Shown in pieces: positions 26,064 to 34,432 of a stretch of 64,000 nucleotides of DNA (positions are counted from its first letter, which is position 1; every line of letters begins with the position of its first letter). The stretch comes from Thermoguttaceae bacterium (lineage in GTDB: Bacteria > Planctomycetota > Planctomycetia > Pirellulales > Thermoguttaceae). The position numbers and the translations under genes were made by a program. Under the pieces are notes generated by a model. The model searched no databases and was not told the DNA's origin. It saw only the letters and a list, made by a program, of their open reading frames with translations. The stretch covers positions 1 to 64,000 of the forward strand of contig JAFQXE010000043.1 in assembly GCA_017407125.1 (NCBI GenBank), given 5' to 3'.

Positions 26064-27641
26064 ATGTCAGAATCCAAATCCGTTGCGCTGGCGTATCCGC
26101 GTTTATGCCTGGCGTACTTTTTACAGTTTGCCGTCTGGGGCAGCTACGGCTTCGCCCTGACCGGTTACGCGCTGAACGTTCTTAAATTTTCCGGACCTCA
26201 AATGGGCTGGGTTGGAGCCGCCATTCCGATCGGCGCTCTGTTCGCCCCGTTGGTTGGTCGAATCGCCGACCGGTTCCTTTCCGCGCAGTACGTTCTGTCC
26301 ATCCTGCAGTTTATCTGCGCTGGACTGCTCATCTACGCCGGATCTCAAACCGCATTCACGCCGATGATGGTCGCGTTGGTTCTGGTAGGTATTTTCTACA
26401 TGCCGACGATTCCGCTTATCAACTCGATTGTTTTTGAACACGTCCCCAACAAAGACAACGCGCCGCGCGTATTCATGTTCGGAACGATCGGCTGGATTGT
26501 CATCGTTTTGGTGATTCAGGCGTTCTTCGGAGCAGGCAACACCGCGCAGTTCTTCTACGTTGGCGCCGCGTGCAGTTTGATTCTGGCGGTTTACGCCTTG
26601 ACGCTACCCAACACTCCGCCCAAGGCTGTCGAAGCAACCTCGACGGAAAAAGCTCCCAGCGCCTGGTCGCTGATGTCTCAGCCACAGTTCCTGTGCTTCT
26701 CCGTTGCGATTCTGATTGCCGGCATCGCCGCTTGCGGTTTGTTCTTCGGAACCTGCTTCGCCATGCTCGGACAGCGCGGCTATCCCGGCGGATTGGCGTT
26801 GACAACGCTCAACCAGTTCTCCGAAGTTCTGTTCATGGCTCTGCTCCCGATTTTCGCTTCGCGAGTTGGTCTGAAGAACGTCATTTTGATCGGTATTGCC
26901 GCTTGGCTGGCGCGATACGTCTGCTTCATGGAATCCGCTTTTGAATTCGCGTTGATCGGCTTGCTGCTCCACGGCTTGTGCTACAGCTTCCTCTACGCTG
27001 GTTCCTACATGTACGGCGACAAGATCGCTCCGGAAGCCATGAAAGCCTCCGTTCAGAGCTTTATCGGCATGATTCTGCTGGGCGTCGGACAGATCGGCGG
27101 CTATCTGCTGGCTGGCTATCTGGTTGAATGGTATCCGCCTGCAATCACCGAATACACCGTTGCTGAAACGACTGTTGCCCTGCCCGCCTGGACGGATCCC
27201 GCTGCGGCGAATTCCGCCTGGAACAAGCTCGACCTGGCGCAGTACGTTCAGTCTGCTGAAGAAAAAGCGGCTGCTGCCAAAGCGGCTGAAGCGAACGTCG
27301 ACCTCGCCTCTATCGCCAAAGACGGCAAGATTACCGCCGCCGAACTGGCTGACGTCGTCTCCGCTGACAAGTCCAATACGATTGCCAAAGATACTGTTAC
27401 ATCGCTGCTGACTCAGGTTCAATCCAAGCTGGCAGGAAAAGACGTCAAAGCTGAAGAAATCAGCATTACCCGTCAGGAATACCTCCAGGCGCAGACCAAC
27501 GACTGGAAAAAGATCTTCATGGTTCCCGCCATCATGATGGCGGCGGCATTCATCTTCTTCCTCCTGTTCGGCAAGAACCCGACAGAAGAAAAGAAAGAAG
27601 ACGAAGCTCAGCCCGAAGAAGCCCAACCGGCAGAAGCGTAA
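26064..27641 (+). CDS. MFS transporter, nucleoside:H+ symporter-like
   Basis: This 525-residue membrane protein resembles the nucleoside:H+ symporter group of the major facilitator superfamily, common in planctomycetes. The opening LAYFLQFAVWGSYGF, the loop GRIADRFLSAQYVL and IPLINSIVFEHVPN are characteristic. Before the last membrane helix there is an insertion of about 120 residues. It is rich in Ala, Lys and Glu and contains AKDGKITAAELADV, a partial EF-hand-like loop. The C-terminus is Glu/Pro-rich. A GAGGAG Shine-Dalgarno precedes ATG 26064. The stop codon TAA abuts the stop of the converging folC gene with no spacer. Confidence 0.8.
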   Translation: MSESKSVALAYPRLCLAYFLQFAVWGSYGFALTGYALNVLKFSGPQMGWVGAAIPIGALFAPLVGRIADRFLSAQYVLSILQFICAGLLIYAGSQTAFTPMMVALVLVGIFYMPTIPLINSIVFEHVPNKDNAPRVFMFGTIGWIVIVLVIQAFFGAGNTAQFFYVGAACSLILAVYALTLPNTPPKAVEATSTEKAPSAWSLMSQPQFLCFSVAILIAGIAACGLFFGTCFAMLGQRGYPGGLALTTLNQFSEVLFMALLPIFASRVGLKNVILIGIAAWLARYVCFMESAFEFALIGLLLHGLCYSFLYAGSYMYGDKIAPEAMKASVQSFIGMILLGVGQIGGYLLAGYLVEWYPPAITEYTVAETTVALPAWTDPAAANSAWNKLDLAQYVQSAEEKAAAAKAAEANVDLASIAKDGKITAAELADVVSADKSNTIAKDTVTSLLTQVQSKLAGKDVKAEEISITRQEYLQAQTNDWKKIFMVPAIMMAAAFIFFLLFGKNPTEEKKEDEAQPEEAQPAEA

Positions 27642-28991
27642 TTATTTCGCTTCCAATACGGAATAGGCTTCCGCAGCCAAATAGAACGAGCCGGCAATGC
27701 ATGTCATTTGCCGGTTCTGTTTTTCTTGAGCGGACTCTATGGCGGCGGCGGACGAGTCAAACGCGGCGACGTCGTTGTGCTGGACGTTGCCCGCCAGCGT
27801 CTGTTCGGATTCCAGCTGTTTGAAAAGGTCCATCAGCCGTTCCGGCGGGCAGGAGCGGGGATTGTTCTGGAATCGGGTTATTCTCCACGTTCCGAAATAC
27901 GGATAGACGAGCCGGAACATCCGGACTGCGTCTTTGTCGTCCGCGCAGGCGAAGACCAGGCAGCAGTTTTCCCGCGGCAGGTTCAGGCGAGCAACCGCCT
28001 CCGCCAGTTTGGAAAACGAGTCGGGATTGTGCGCCGCGTCGATAATCGTAATCGGGTTCGTTTGGACGACGTCAATGCGCCCGGGAATGCGGACAGACGC
28101 CAGCGCGTCTCGAATGGCTAAATCACGGATTTGCAATCCTTGTCTTTTGCGGTTTAGAATTCTGACCAGTTTAATAGCAATCGCCGCGTTGCCCGATTGA
28201 TGTTCGCCCGGCAGATTGAGCTTCGCATTGCGTATTGACCCGCACGACAGCGCCCCGGTCAAGGCGTTGGGCGTCGGCTTGTACGTCCAGGAGAAATCGC
28301 GGTCGGCTTCGTAAATCCGGGCGTTTTTCTCTACGGCGGCTTGCTCGATAACCCGGCGGGGTTCCGGATTCATGCGTCCAACAACGACCGGAACGCCCGG
28401 CTTGATAATCCCCGCCTTTTCTTTGGCGATTTTGGCTTCCGTATCGCCCAAAACGGCGACGTGGTCGATGCCGATGCTGGTAATCGCGGTCGCCAGGGGT
28501 TTGCAGACGTTGGTCGAATCCAGACGTCCGCCCAAGCCGGTTTCCAACACCGCCAGGTCAACGCCGGCGGATTTGAACGCCAGAAACGCCATGGCGGTCG
28601 TTATCTCGAAAAACGTAACAGCGCCCAGTTCCGGCGCGTCGTTGTCCATCTGTTCCACAACAGGGCGAACGAGACTCAGCCAGGCGTCAAAGTCCTCGGA
28701 CGAACACGGTTTTCCCCCTAAAGCAATGCGCTCTTCAATACGCATAATATGAGGCGAAGTAAACAGACCGGTTTTGTATCCAGCGTGACGCGCCATGGAT
28801 TCCAGAAGAATGCACGTCGAGCCTTTGCCCTTCGTCCCGGCAACGTGAACGCACTTCACACCCTGTTCCGGATTCCCCAAACGGTCTAAAAGCGTCTGCA
28901 TTCGCGTCAGATTCATAGACAGATTGGACGTCGGGATTTTATGAAACGTCTCGTAATTGACGCGAGAATATAACCAAGAACGCATAGACAT
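27642..28991 (-). CDS. folC: Folylpolyglutamate synthase / dihydrofolate synthase
   Basis: This 449-residue Mur-ligase-type enzyme adds glutamate to folates (and to dihydropteroate in bifunctional forms). The P-loop GTKGKGSTC is near residues 51-59. The folate-site segments LFTSPHIMRIEERI and GLGGRLDSTN, then GIDHVAVLGDT, match FolC. The C-terminal domain starts near DAAHNPDS. Its 3' end carries the transcription terminator of the convergent transporter gene. ATG 28991 was taken; an ATG two codons later is equally possible. Confidence 0.92.
   Translation of the reverse strand: MSMRSWLYSRVNYETFHKIPTSNLSMNLTRMQTLLDRLGNPEQGVKCVHVAGTKGKGSTCILLESMARHAGYKTGLFTSPHIMRIEERIALGGKPCSSEDFDAWLSLVRPVVEQMDNDAPELGAVTFFEITTAMAFLAFKSAGVDLAVLETGLGGRLDSTNVCKPLATAITSIGIDHVAVLGDTEAKIAKEKAGIIKPGVPVVVGRMNPEPRRVIEQAAVEKNARIYEADRDFSWTYKPTPNALTGALSCGSIRNAKLNLPGEHQSGNAAIAIKLVRILNRKRQGLQIRDLAIRDALASVRIPGRIDVVQTNPITIIDAAHNPDSFSKLAEAVARLNLPRENCCLVFACADDKDAVRMFRLVYPYFGTWRITRFQNNPRSCPPERLMDLFKQLESEQTLAGNVQHNDVAAFDSSAAAIESAQEKQNRQMTCIAGSFYLAAEAYSVLEAK
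27688..27724 (+). terminator. Intrinsic terminator of the MFS gene, located inside folC
   Basis: GAGCCGGCAA pairs with TTGCCGGTTC (one G-U) around a 10-nt loop, followed by TGTTTTTC on the plus strand. Because the two genes have no gap, the terminator is embedded in the folC coding sequence. Confidence 0.6.
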
Positions 28992-29027
28992 GGGAAAAGA
29001 GGGAGTAGGGAATAGGGAGTAGGGAAT

Positions 29028-29069
29028 AGAAAAACAGGCGAGAAGCCTATACGGGAACTTCTCGCCTGT
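29028..29069 (-). terminator. Intrinsic terminator of the Gln/Pro-rich protein gene
   Basis: A perfect 12-bp stem ACAGGCGAGAAG / CTTCTCGCCTGT with a 12-nt loop is followed on the minus strand by TTTTTCTATT. GGGAGTA/GGGAATA heptads (28994-29030) adjoin it. Confidence 0.8.
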
Positions 29070-29084
29070 TACAATTAATTTCTT

Positions 29085-29924
29085 TTATCTATTCGGTTGA
29101 TTAAAATACTGCTGGTACTGCTGATTGAAGTACTGCTGGGCGCTGTTGGGATTATTATTGATCGATGGATTCGCCTGAGTCGGAATAATTCCCTCTTGCT
29201 CCAACTGGTTAAGCGTACGGTTTTGCTGCTGAATGAGCTGCTGCTGACGCTGAACGGTCTGCTGTAACGATTCAACCTGTTGAACCATTTGTCGGTTGTA
29301 CTGCTGCTGTTCCATCATTGGGCGAACAAACAGATTGTAGTTGTCTCCGCCGCCTCCGCCAATGCCGCCGCGTCCAGCATAAATATACATGTACGGACTA
29401 TACGGAGACTGCGGGGGCTGATCGTCAAACGGACGCGCAATCGGCTGAGTACTGATCTGTCCGCCAATAGTCGCCGCCTGAACAGGTCGAACTGTCGATG
29501 GCTGAGCCTGGAACGGGTTGCGCTGAATTATCGGCTGAGCCGGAGCGACGTTTGGACCGTAGCCGTATCCGGTCGACGGGGTCGGCTGGAACGGGTTGGC
29601 GGAAACGCCGACAAACGGATTGCCAGAAACTGCCGAAGGCGCCGTTCCATTGGGATTAGCAATCGTCGCCTGAGTCGGCATACTTTGAGCGGCGCCGTTA
29701 ATTTGCGTCGGATTTTGAATTCCCTGAGCCGGCGGCGTAACCTGCTGTGGTTGAGTCTGGGGTTGAGACATATACGACGGAGCCGGATTGGTTGTCATCA
29801 ACGGACCGCGATGTCGATAATCCTGACCGTAGCCGGAGACGCTTACAAGAACCGCCATTGCGAATACGCTCAAAGCGCCAAGTCGGCAAATAAACAACTT
29901 CGATAGATTCGGAATATGTTTCAT
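29085..29924 (-). CDS. Secreted Gln/Pro-rich low-complexity protein
   Basis: This 279-residue protein has a signal peptide (FICRLGALSVFAMAVLVSVS, then GYGQ). A Pro/Asn/Gln-rich disordered region with repeats of NPF (GNPFVGVSANPFQPT) follows. Then come a Gly-rich patch and a Gln-rich coiled coil (residues about 205-250). ATG 29924 is chosen over an upstream in-frame alternative because it begins the signal peptide. No conserved domain is recognised. It lies near the Wza-like gene on the same strand, and both are exported. Confidence 0.65.
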   Translation of the reverse strand: MKHIPNLSKLFICRLGALSVFAMAVLVSVSGYGQDYRHRGPLMTTNPAPSYMSQPQTQPQQVTPPAQGIQNPTQINGAAQSMPTQATIANPNGTAPSAVSGNPFVGVSANPFQPTPSTGYGYGPNVAPAQPIIQRNPFQAQPSTVRPVQAATIGGQISTQPIARPFDDQPPQSPYSPYMYIYAGRGGIGGGGGDNYNLFVRPMMEQQQYNRQMVQQVESLQQTVQRQQQLIQQQNRTLNQLEQEGIIPTQANPSINNNPNSAQQYFNQQYQQYFNQPNR

Positions 29925-30052
29925 GGGAATTTTAATCAGCAATTAGCAAATGAAATACGTTCTGAAGACGGCGACGAAACCGTCTTACTCTAATTATATT
30001 ATATCCAAAAATCGAAATTTGTTCGATACGATTGGAAAAATTTTAAAGTCCT

Positions 30053-30097
30053 GACAATTACTAATTGCTAATTGAAAATTGCTAATTGAAAATTGCC
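30053..30097. repeat. AATTGCTAATTG tandem repeats
   Basis: Tandem 7-nt units related to AATTGCT/AATTGAA lie just past the stop of the export lipoprotein gene, a member of the heptad-repeat class seen throughout the window. Confidence 0.6.
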
Positions 30098-30100
30098 TCA

Positions 30101-31168
30101 CTAATAGCTCGTACCGTTTCTTACGCCAAGGTTTTGCAGGTTGCGAACGGCAGACGAACCAAGGGAGATGAATCCGAAGAACGCCTCGAACGGAGCCTGA
30201 ACCTTACGCATAAAGTTGCTGGCGGCGATGGAGCGATCTTCGCCGATAAACACGCGGTCGCCCGGGAATATCTGGTAGTTTGTACCTGTCGAGGCGTCTT
30301 GAACGATTTCGTCCCAGCTGATTGGGAACACCTGAGCGCACTGATTCCCGTTCGGAGCGGGTCGAGCAATCCAGATGTTTGTACTGGACTGCTGGGAAAT
30401 GCCGCCCGTCTGAGCAATAGCGTCTAAAACCGTTTCGTTTCCTGTGTACGGAACGCGGTGAATTCTATCGCCCTGATTGGCGCCTTGAGTTACGATGTAA
30501 TAAAATTTGCTGTTATATCCCGCCACGTCGACCGTTACAGAAGGAGAGTCGAAAAACTGCGTAAGATGCTTTTCAATCGCCAGTTTCGCTTCCGGAACGG
30601 TCATGCCGGCAACGCGAACCAAGCCGTACTTGCGAAGGTTGACGTTTCCGTCTGGGGCAACGAGATAATTTCCGGAAATCGGCTGCATTGCCGACGCCTG
30701 TGCCAACTGACAGGACACTTCCGGAGCTTTCAGGATTTGCTGAAGATGATTAACAATTGCCTTTTTGGCTTCGTCAACCGTCATGCCGGCAACGCGAACC
30801 GTGCCGTAAGCAGGCCCCAAATCTACAGAGCCTTCCGCATTGACCAGATAAACGCCGTTAATCGGCTGATCGAGCAGCGTTCCCAGAACGTTTACCGCCA
30901 AGGCGTCGAACGTTTCCAAGCGATACGGGGGCAGCGGAACCATCTTGACAATATCAATAGATATAACGTCCGGCGGCTCGATTCGATACGCCGGCAGCGT
31001 AACCTTTGCCAATTCAGAAGGAATCGCGGTATCGGCGGGCGCGGGCTGTTCCAGCGTCGGGTCGTAATAATCGAACGGGGTGCAGCCAATATTCGCCGCG
31101 GCAAACGCTGTTAATAGCAGCGCTGCCATCGCAATTCGAAAATAACGTTTATAAATGTAGTGGTTCAT
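30101..31168 (-). CDS. Polysaccharide export outer-membrane lipoprotein, Wza/BexD-like
   Basis: This 355-residue protein has an N-terminal signal with lipobox ending in C29 (AANIGC). The Poly_export start is YRIEPPDVISIDIVKMVPLPPY. Two similar segments share VRVAGMTV-x-EAK and GNVNL/GSVDL (about residues 110-135 and 165-200). A SLBB-like region follows (YYIVTQGANQGDRIHRVPY, then ETVLDAIAQTGG). It would form an export channel for polysaccharide in the outer membrane, although no capsule genes are nearby. Planctomycetes often carry stand-alone copies. The segment 31169-31315 upstream is AT-rich with no further gene seen. Confidence 0.85.
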   Translation of the reverse strand: MNHYIYKRYFRIAMAALLLTAFAAANIGCTPFDYYDPTLEQPAPADTAIPSELAKVTLPAYRIEPPDVISIDIVKMVPLPPYRLETFDALAVNVLGTLLDQPINGVYLVNAEGSVDLGPAYGTVRVAGMTVDEAKKAIVNHLQQILKAPEVSCQLAQASAMQPISGNYLVAPDGNVNLRKYGLVRVAGMTVPEAKLAIEKHLTQFFDSPSVTVDVAGYNSKFYYIVTQGANQGDRIHRVPYTGNETVLDAIAQTGGISQQSSTNIWIARPAPNGNQCAQVFPISWDEIVQDASTGTNYQIFPGDRVFIGEDRSIAASNFMRKVQAPFEAFFGFISLGSSAVRNLQNLGVRNGTSY

Positions 31169-31315
31169 TGCTTCCGTGCACTATTTATTAATTACGTACT
31201 TACATACCGCGGCATAATCCGTTACTATCGTATATATTCGTCAAACTTTAATCATTTCTTGAGCCAAAGCGGATTTTCGACAAAGAATCTGGAGAAAATT
31301 AACAGAGATTTTGAA

Positions 31316-34273
31316 TTAAATAGACGTTTTTGAAGCTGACAAATGAGTGAGATTGGTTATAAGAATCGCTGGGAACATGCAGAATTTGCGGAAATTGCAG
31401 AAAATCCTCCCCGCTAATCCCAACGCTCCCAGCCTGGCGCCTCTTGCCTGAGTCGACTTCGCGCCGTGTTCTTTCAGCCAGTCAATTAGTTTTTGGTTTC
31501 CGATTTGGGAAGCATAGTCCAGAACTGTCTTTCCGTCTTTATCTTTTGCGTTGACGTCTGCGCCCTTCTCAACCAGAATTTTAGCCAGTTCCAGGTTGTT
31601 TCGGCAGACGGCATAATGCAAGACGGTTTCTCCGAAACGGTTTTTTGCATTGACGTCCGCGCCTTTTTCAATCAGATATTTAATCAGATCCGGATTATCG
31701 CTTTGGATAGCAGAGTGTAGAATTGTAACTTCTTCGCGATCTTTTTCGTTGACGTCCGCGCCGCGTTCAACAAGCAATTTAACGACTTCCAAATTCCCGC
31801 TAATAACGACCGAACTTAAAACGTCACGAGCTTTTACGTCTGCGCCGCGTTCGACAAGCCACCGAAGCGTTTCCCAATTCTCTCTCTTGGCGGCAAAATA
31901 CAAAGCCGTCAAACCCGTTTGACCTTTGGCATTTACGTCCGCGCCGCGTTCAACCAGCCATTTAACCAATTCCAGATTGCCATCAGAAGCGGCACAATCC
32001 AATACCGTTATACCAAATCCGGCTTTTACGTTGACGTCCAAACCCTTTTCAACGAGCCATTGAGCCACTTCTAATTTGCCGTTTGCAGCAGCAACATGCA
32101 AAACGTTCATATTATTACTGTCTTTTTCGTTGATGTCTGCGCCTTTCTCAACAAGAATTTTAACCAGTTCCAAATTACCGCTTATGACGGCATATTTTAA
32201 GACCGAAACGCCGTCTTTATCTTTTGCGTTGACGTCCGCGCCCTGTTCAACAAGAATTTTAACCAGTTCCGGATTGCCTTGGTTAACGGCATAATACAAG
32301 GCCGTCCAATCGTATTTGCCTTTTGCGTTGACGTCCGCGCCTTTTTCAATCAGATATTTAATCAGATCCGAATTTTCGCTTTGGACAGCAGAATGCAAAA
32401 TTGTAACTGAATCGCGGTCTGTTTTGTTGACGTCCGCTCCATGTTCAACAAGGAATTTAACCATTTCCTGATTCCCGCTTCTGGCGACAGAATGTAACGC
32501 CGTTCTGCCTTCTTTATCATCTGCATTGACGTCAGCGTTCTTGTCAACCAACCATTGAACCAACTCCCAATTATTATTTTTAACAGCTAAATGTAAGACG
32601 GTCCGTCCATCTCTGTCTTTGGCTTTTGCGTTGACGTCTGCGCCCTGTTCAACAAGGAATTTAATCAGTTCCTGATTCCCGCTTTCGAAGGCTAAATGCA
32701 AGACTGTTTTGCTATCATTTGTTTTTGCCTTAATGTCTGCACCCTGTTCAAGCAGATATTTAACCAGTTTTTGATTCCCGTTTTCGACGGCAAAATGCAA
32801 GACTGTTTTTCCGCCATGGCTTGAGGTGATTCGACATGCTAATTTATCCTCCGAAAAAACGATCAAATCAAGATTGGTTTTCACGTTGACGTTAGCGCCA
32901 TGTTTAACGAGCCACTCAACCAGTTCCAGATTGCCGCTTTTGGCGGCGTAATGCAAAATGGTAGTTCCATAATTGTCTTTTGTGTTGACATCTGCTCCTT
33001 GTTCAACAAGGAACTTAACCAGTTCTTGATTCCTGCTCAATATAGCTGTATGCAATATCTCGTTTGCTTTGACGTCTGCTCCCTGTTTAACCAGAAATTG
33101 AACCATTTCAAGATTGGAGTTTTCGATAGCAGAATGTAAAACCGTTTTTTCATCTTTGGTTTTTGCGTTGACGTCCGCGCCCTGTTCAATCAGAAATTTA
33201 ACCAGTTTTTGATTCCCGTTTTCGACGGCAAAATGCAAGACTGTTTTTCCTTCAATATCTTTTGCATTGACGTCCGCGCCCTGTTCAACCAGATATTTAG
33301 CTATTTCCAGATTTCCGCTTTGGAAGACAGAATGTAAAACTGTTACTCCATTTTTTGCTTTCGCGTTGACGTCTGCGCCTTGTTCAACCAGGAATTTAAC
33401 CAGTTCAAGATTCCCGCTTTCAACAGCAAAATGCAAGGCTGTTTTTATACAACTTCTTTCGTTGATTTGCACTACTACTCTATCCGCCGAAAAAACAAGC
33501 AAATCAAGATTGGTTTTCGCGTTGACGTCAGCGCCCTGTTTAACTAGCCACTCAACCAGTTCCAGATTGCCGCTTTTGGCGGCGTAATGCAAAATCGTAG
33601 TTCCATGATTGTCTTTTGAGTTGACATCTATGCCTAGTTCAACAAGATACTTAACCAGTTCTTGATTCATGCTCATGATAGCGGAATGCAATATTTCGTT
33701 TGCTTTGACATCTGCCCCTTGTTTAATAAGCCATTGAACCATTTCCAGATTACCACGTCTGGCGGCATAATGCAAGGCTGTTTTTCTTTCATTATCCTTT
33801 GCATTGACGTCTGCCCCCTGTTCAACCAGCCATTGAACCAGTTTCAAATTACCGCTAAAGGCGGCAGAATGCAAAATGCCGTTTGCTTTGACGTCAGATC
33901 CCTGTTCAACCAGCCATTGAACAAGTTGAAGATTGCCGCATCGCACGGCGTGATACAAGACCGACTCTCCATATAAATTTTTAGAATTGACGTTAGCGCC
34001 CTTCTCAACCAGCAGTTTAACCCGGTTCAAATCTCCCATCAACGCCGCATAATGTAAGACGTTGCCGCCATGCCCCCGGTTTTCATAACAACTAATAAAA
34101 TCGAATTTTCCCGTTTGGAACATCTGTTCAAAACGTTCAACGTTTTCTTGACCAAATTCTTCGACAGCTTTCTTAGTCTGAGCCTGACGGTCAGAATTCT
34201 CTGCTCCATAACAGACGCCTGAAATGACGGCTAAAACAAAAAGACATGCGCTCAAAATGAATTTACGAGTCAT
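31316..34273 (-). CDS. Secreted giant ankyrin-repeat protein 1, with stop-loss tail
   Basis: This 985-residue protein has a signal peptide (MTRKFILSACLFVLAVISG). A family-specific segment EEFGQENVERFEQMFQTGKF follows, and then almost entirely ankyrin repeats of about 31-33 residues with LVKxLVEQGADVNAK consensus. AAGGAG lies 9 nt before ATG 34273, a good Shine-Dalgarno. The last repeat ends WLKEHGAK. At that point its paralogue 34433-37948 stops, but here the stop codon is a Ser codon (31454-31456), adding 46 unrelated residues that align with the paralogue's 3' untranslated DNA. It probably acts outside the cytoplasm in binding; targets are unknown. Confidence 0.88.
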   Translation of the reverse strand: MTRKFILSACLFVLAVISGVCYGAENSDRQAQTKKAVEEFGQENVERFEQMFQTGKFDFISCYENRGHGGNVLHYAALMGDLNRVKLLVEKGANVNSKNLYGESVLYHAVRCGNLQLVQWLVEQGSDVKANGILHSAAFSGNLKLVQWLVEQGADVNAKDNERKTALHYAARRGNLEMVQWLIKQGADVKANEILHSAIMSMNQELVKYLVELGIDVNSKDNHGTTILHYAAKSGNLELVEWLVKQGADVNAKTNLDLLVFSADRVVVQINERSCIKTALHFAVESGNLELVKFLVEQGADVNAKAKNGVTVLHSVFQSGNLEIAKYLVEQGADVNAKDIEGKTVLHFAVENGNQKLVKFLIEQGADVNAKTKDEKTVLHSAIENSNLEMVQFLVKQGADVKANEILHTAILSRNQELVKFLVEQGADVNTKDNYGTTILHYAAKSGNLELVEWLVKHGANVNVKTNLDLIVFSEDKLACRITSSHGGKTVLHFAVENGNQKLVKYLLEQGADIKAKTNDSKTVLHLAFESGNQELIKFLVEQGADVNAKAKDRDGRTVLHLAVKNNNWELVQWLVDKNADVNADDKEGRTALHSVARSGNQEMVKFLVEHGADVNKTDRDSVTILHSAVQSENSDLIKYLIEKGADVNAKGKYDWTALYYAVNQGNPELVKILVEQGADVNAKDKDGVSVLKYAVISGNLELVKILVEKGADINEKDSNNMNVLHVAAANGKLEVAQWLVEKGLDVNVKAGFGITVLDCAASDGNLELVKWLVERGADVNAKGQTGLTALYFAAKRENWETLRWLVERGADVKARDVLSSVVISGNLEVVKLLVERGADVNEKDREEVTILHSAIQSDNPDLIKYLIEKGADVNAKNRFGETVLHYAVCRNNLELAKILVEKGADVNAKDKDGKTVLDYASQIGNQKLIDWLKEHGAKSTQARGARLGALGLAGRIFCNFRKFCMFPAILITNLTHLSASKTSI

Positions 34274-34432
34274 GGGGGTAGTCTCCTTGATAATTGATGG
34301 CGTTAAGGTATTATTCTTAACAGTATTATAAACAAGTTATTAAGTTTATATCAAGATAGGAATTGCGGGGATTATAAAAACTTCCCCCCGCTAATTCCAT
34401 ATGCGTCCAGCCTGTTGTCTCTTACCTAGCGT

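Noticed and set aside
26604..27626. 340-codon frame antisense to the transporter
   Set aside because: Arises from codon bias opposite a clear MFS gene; no recognisable domain.
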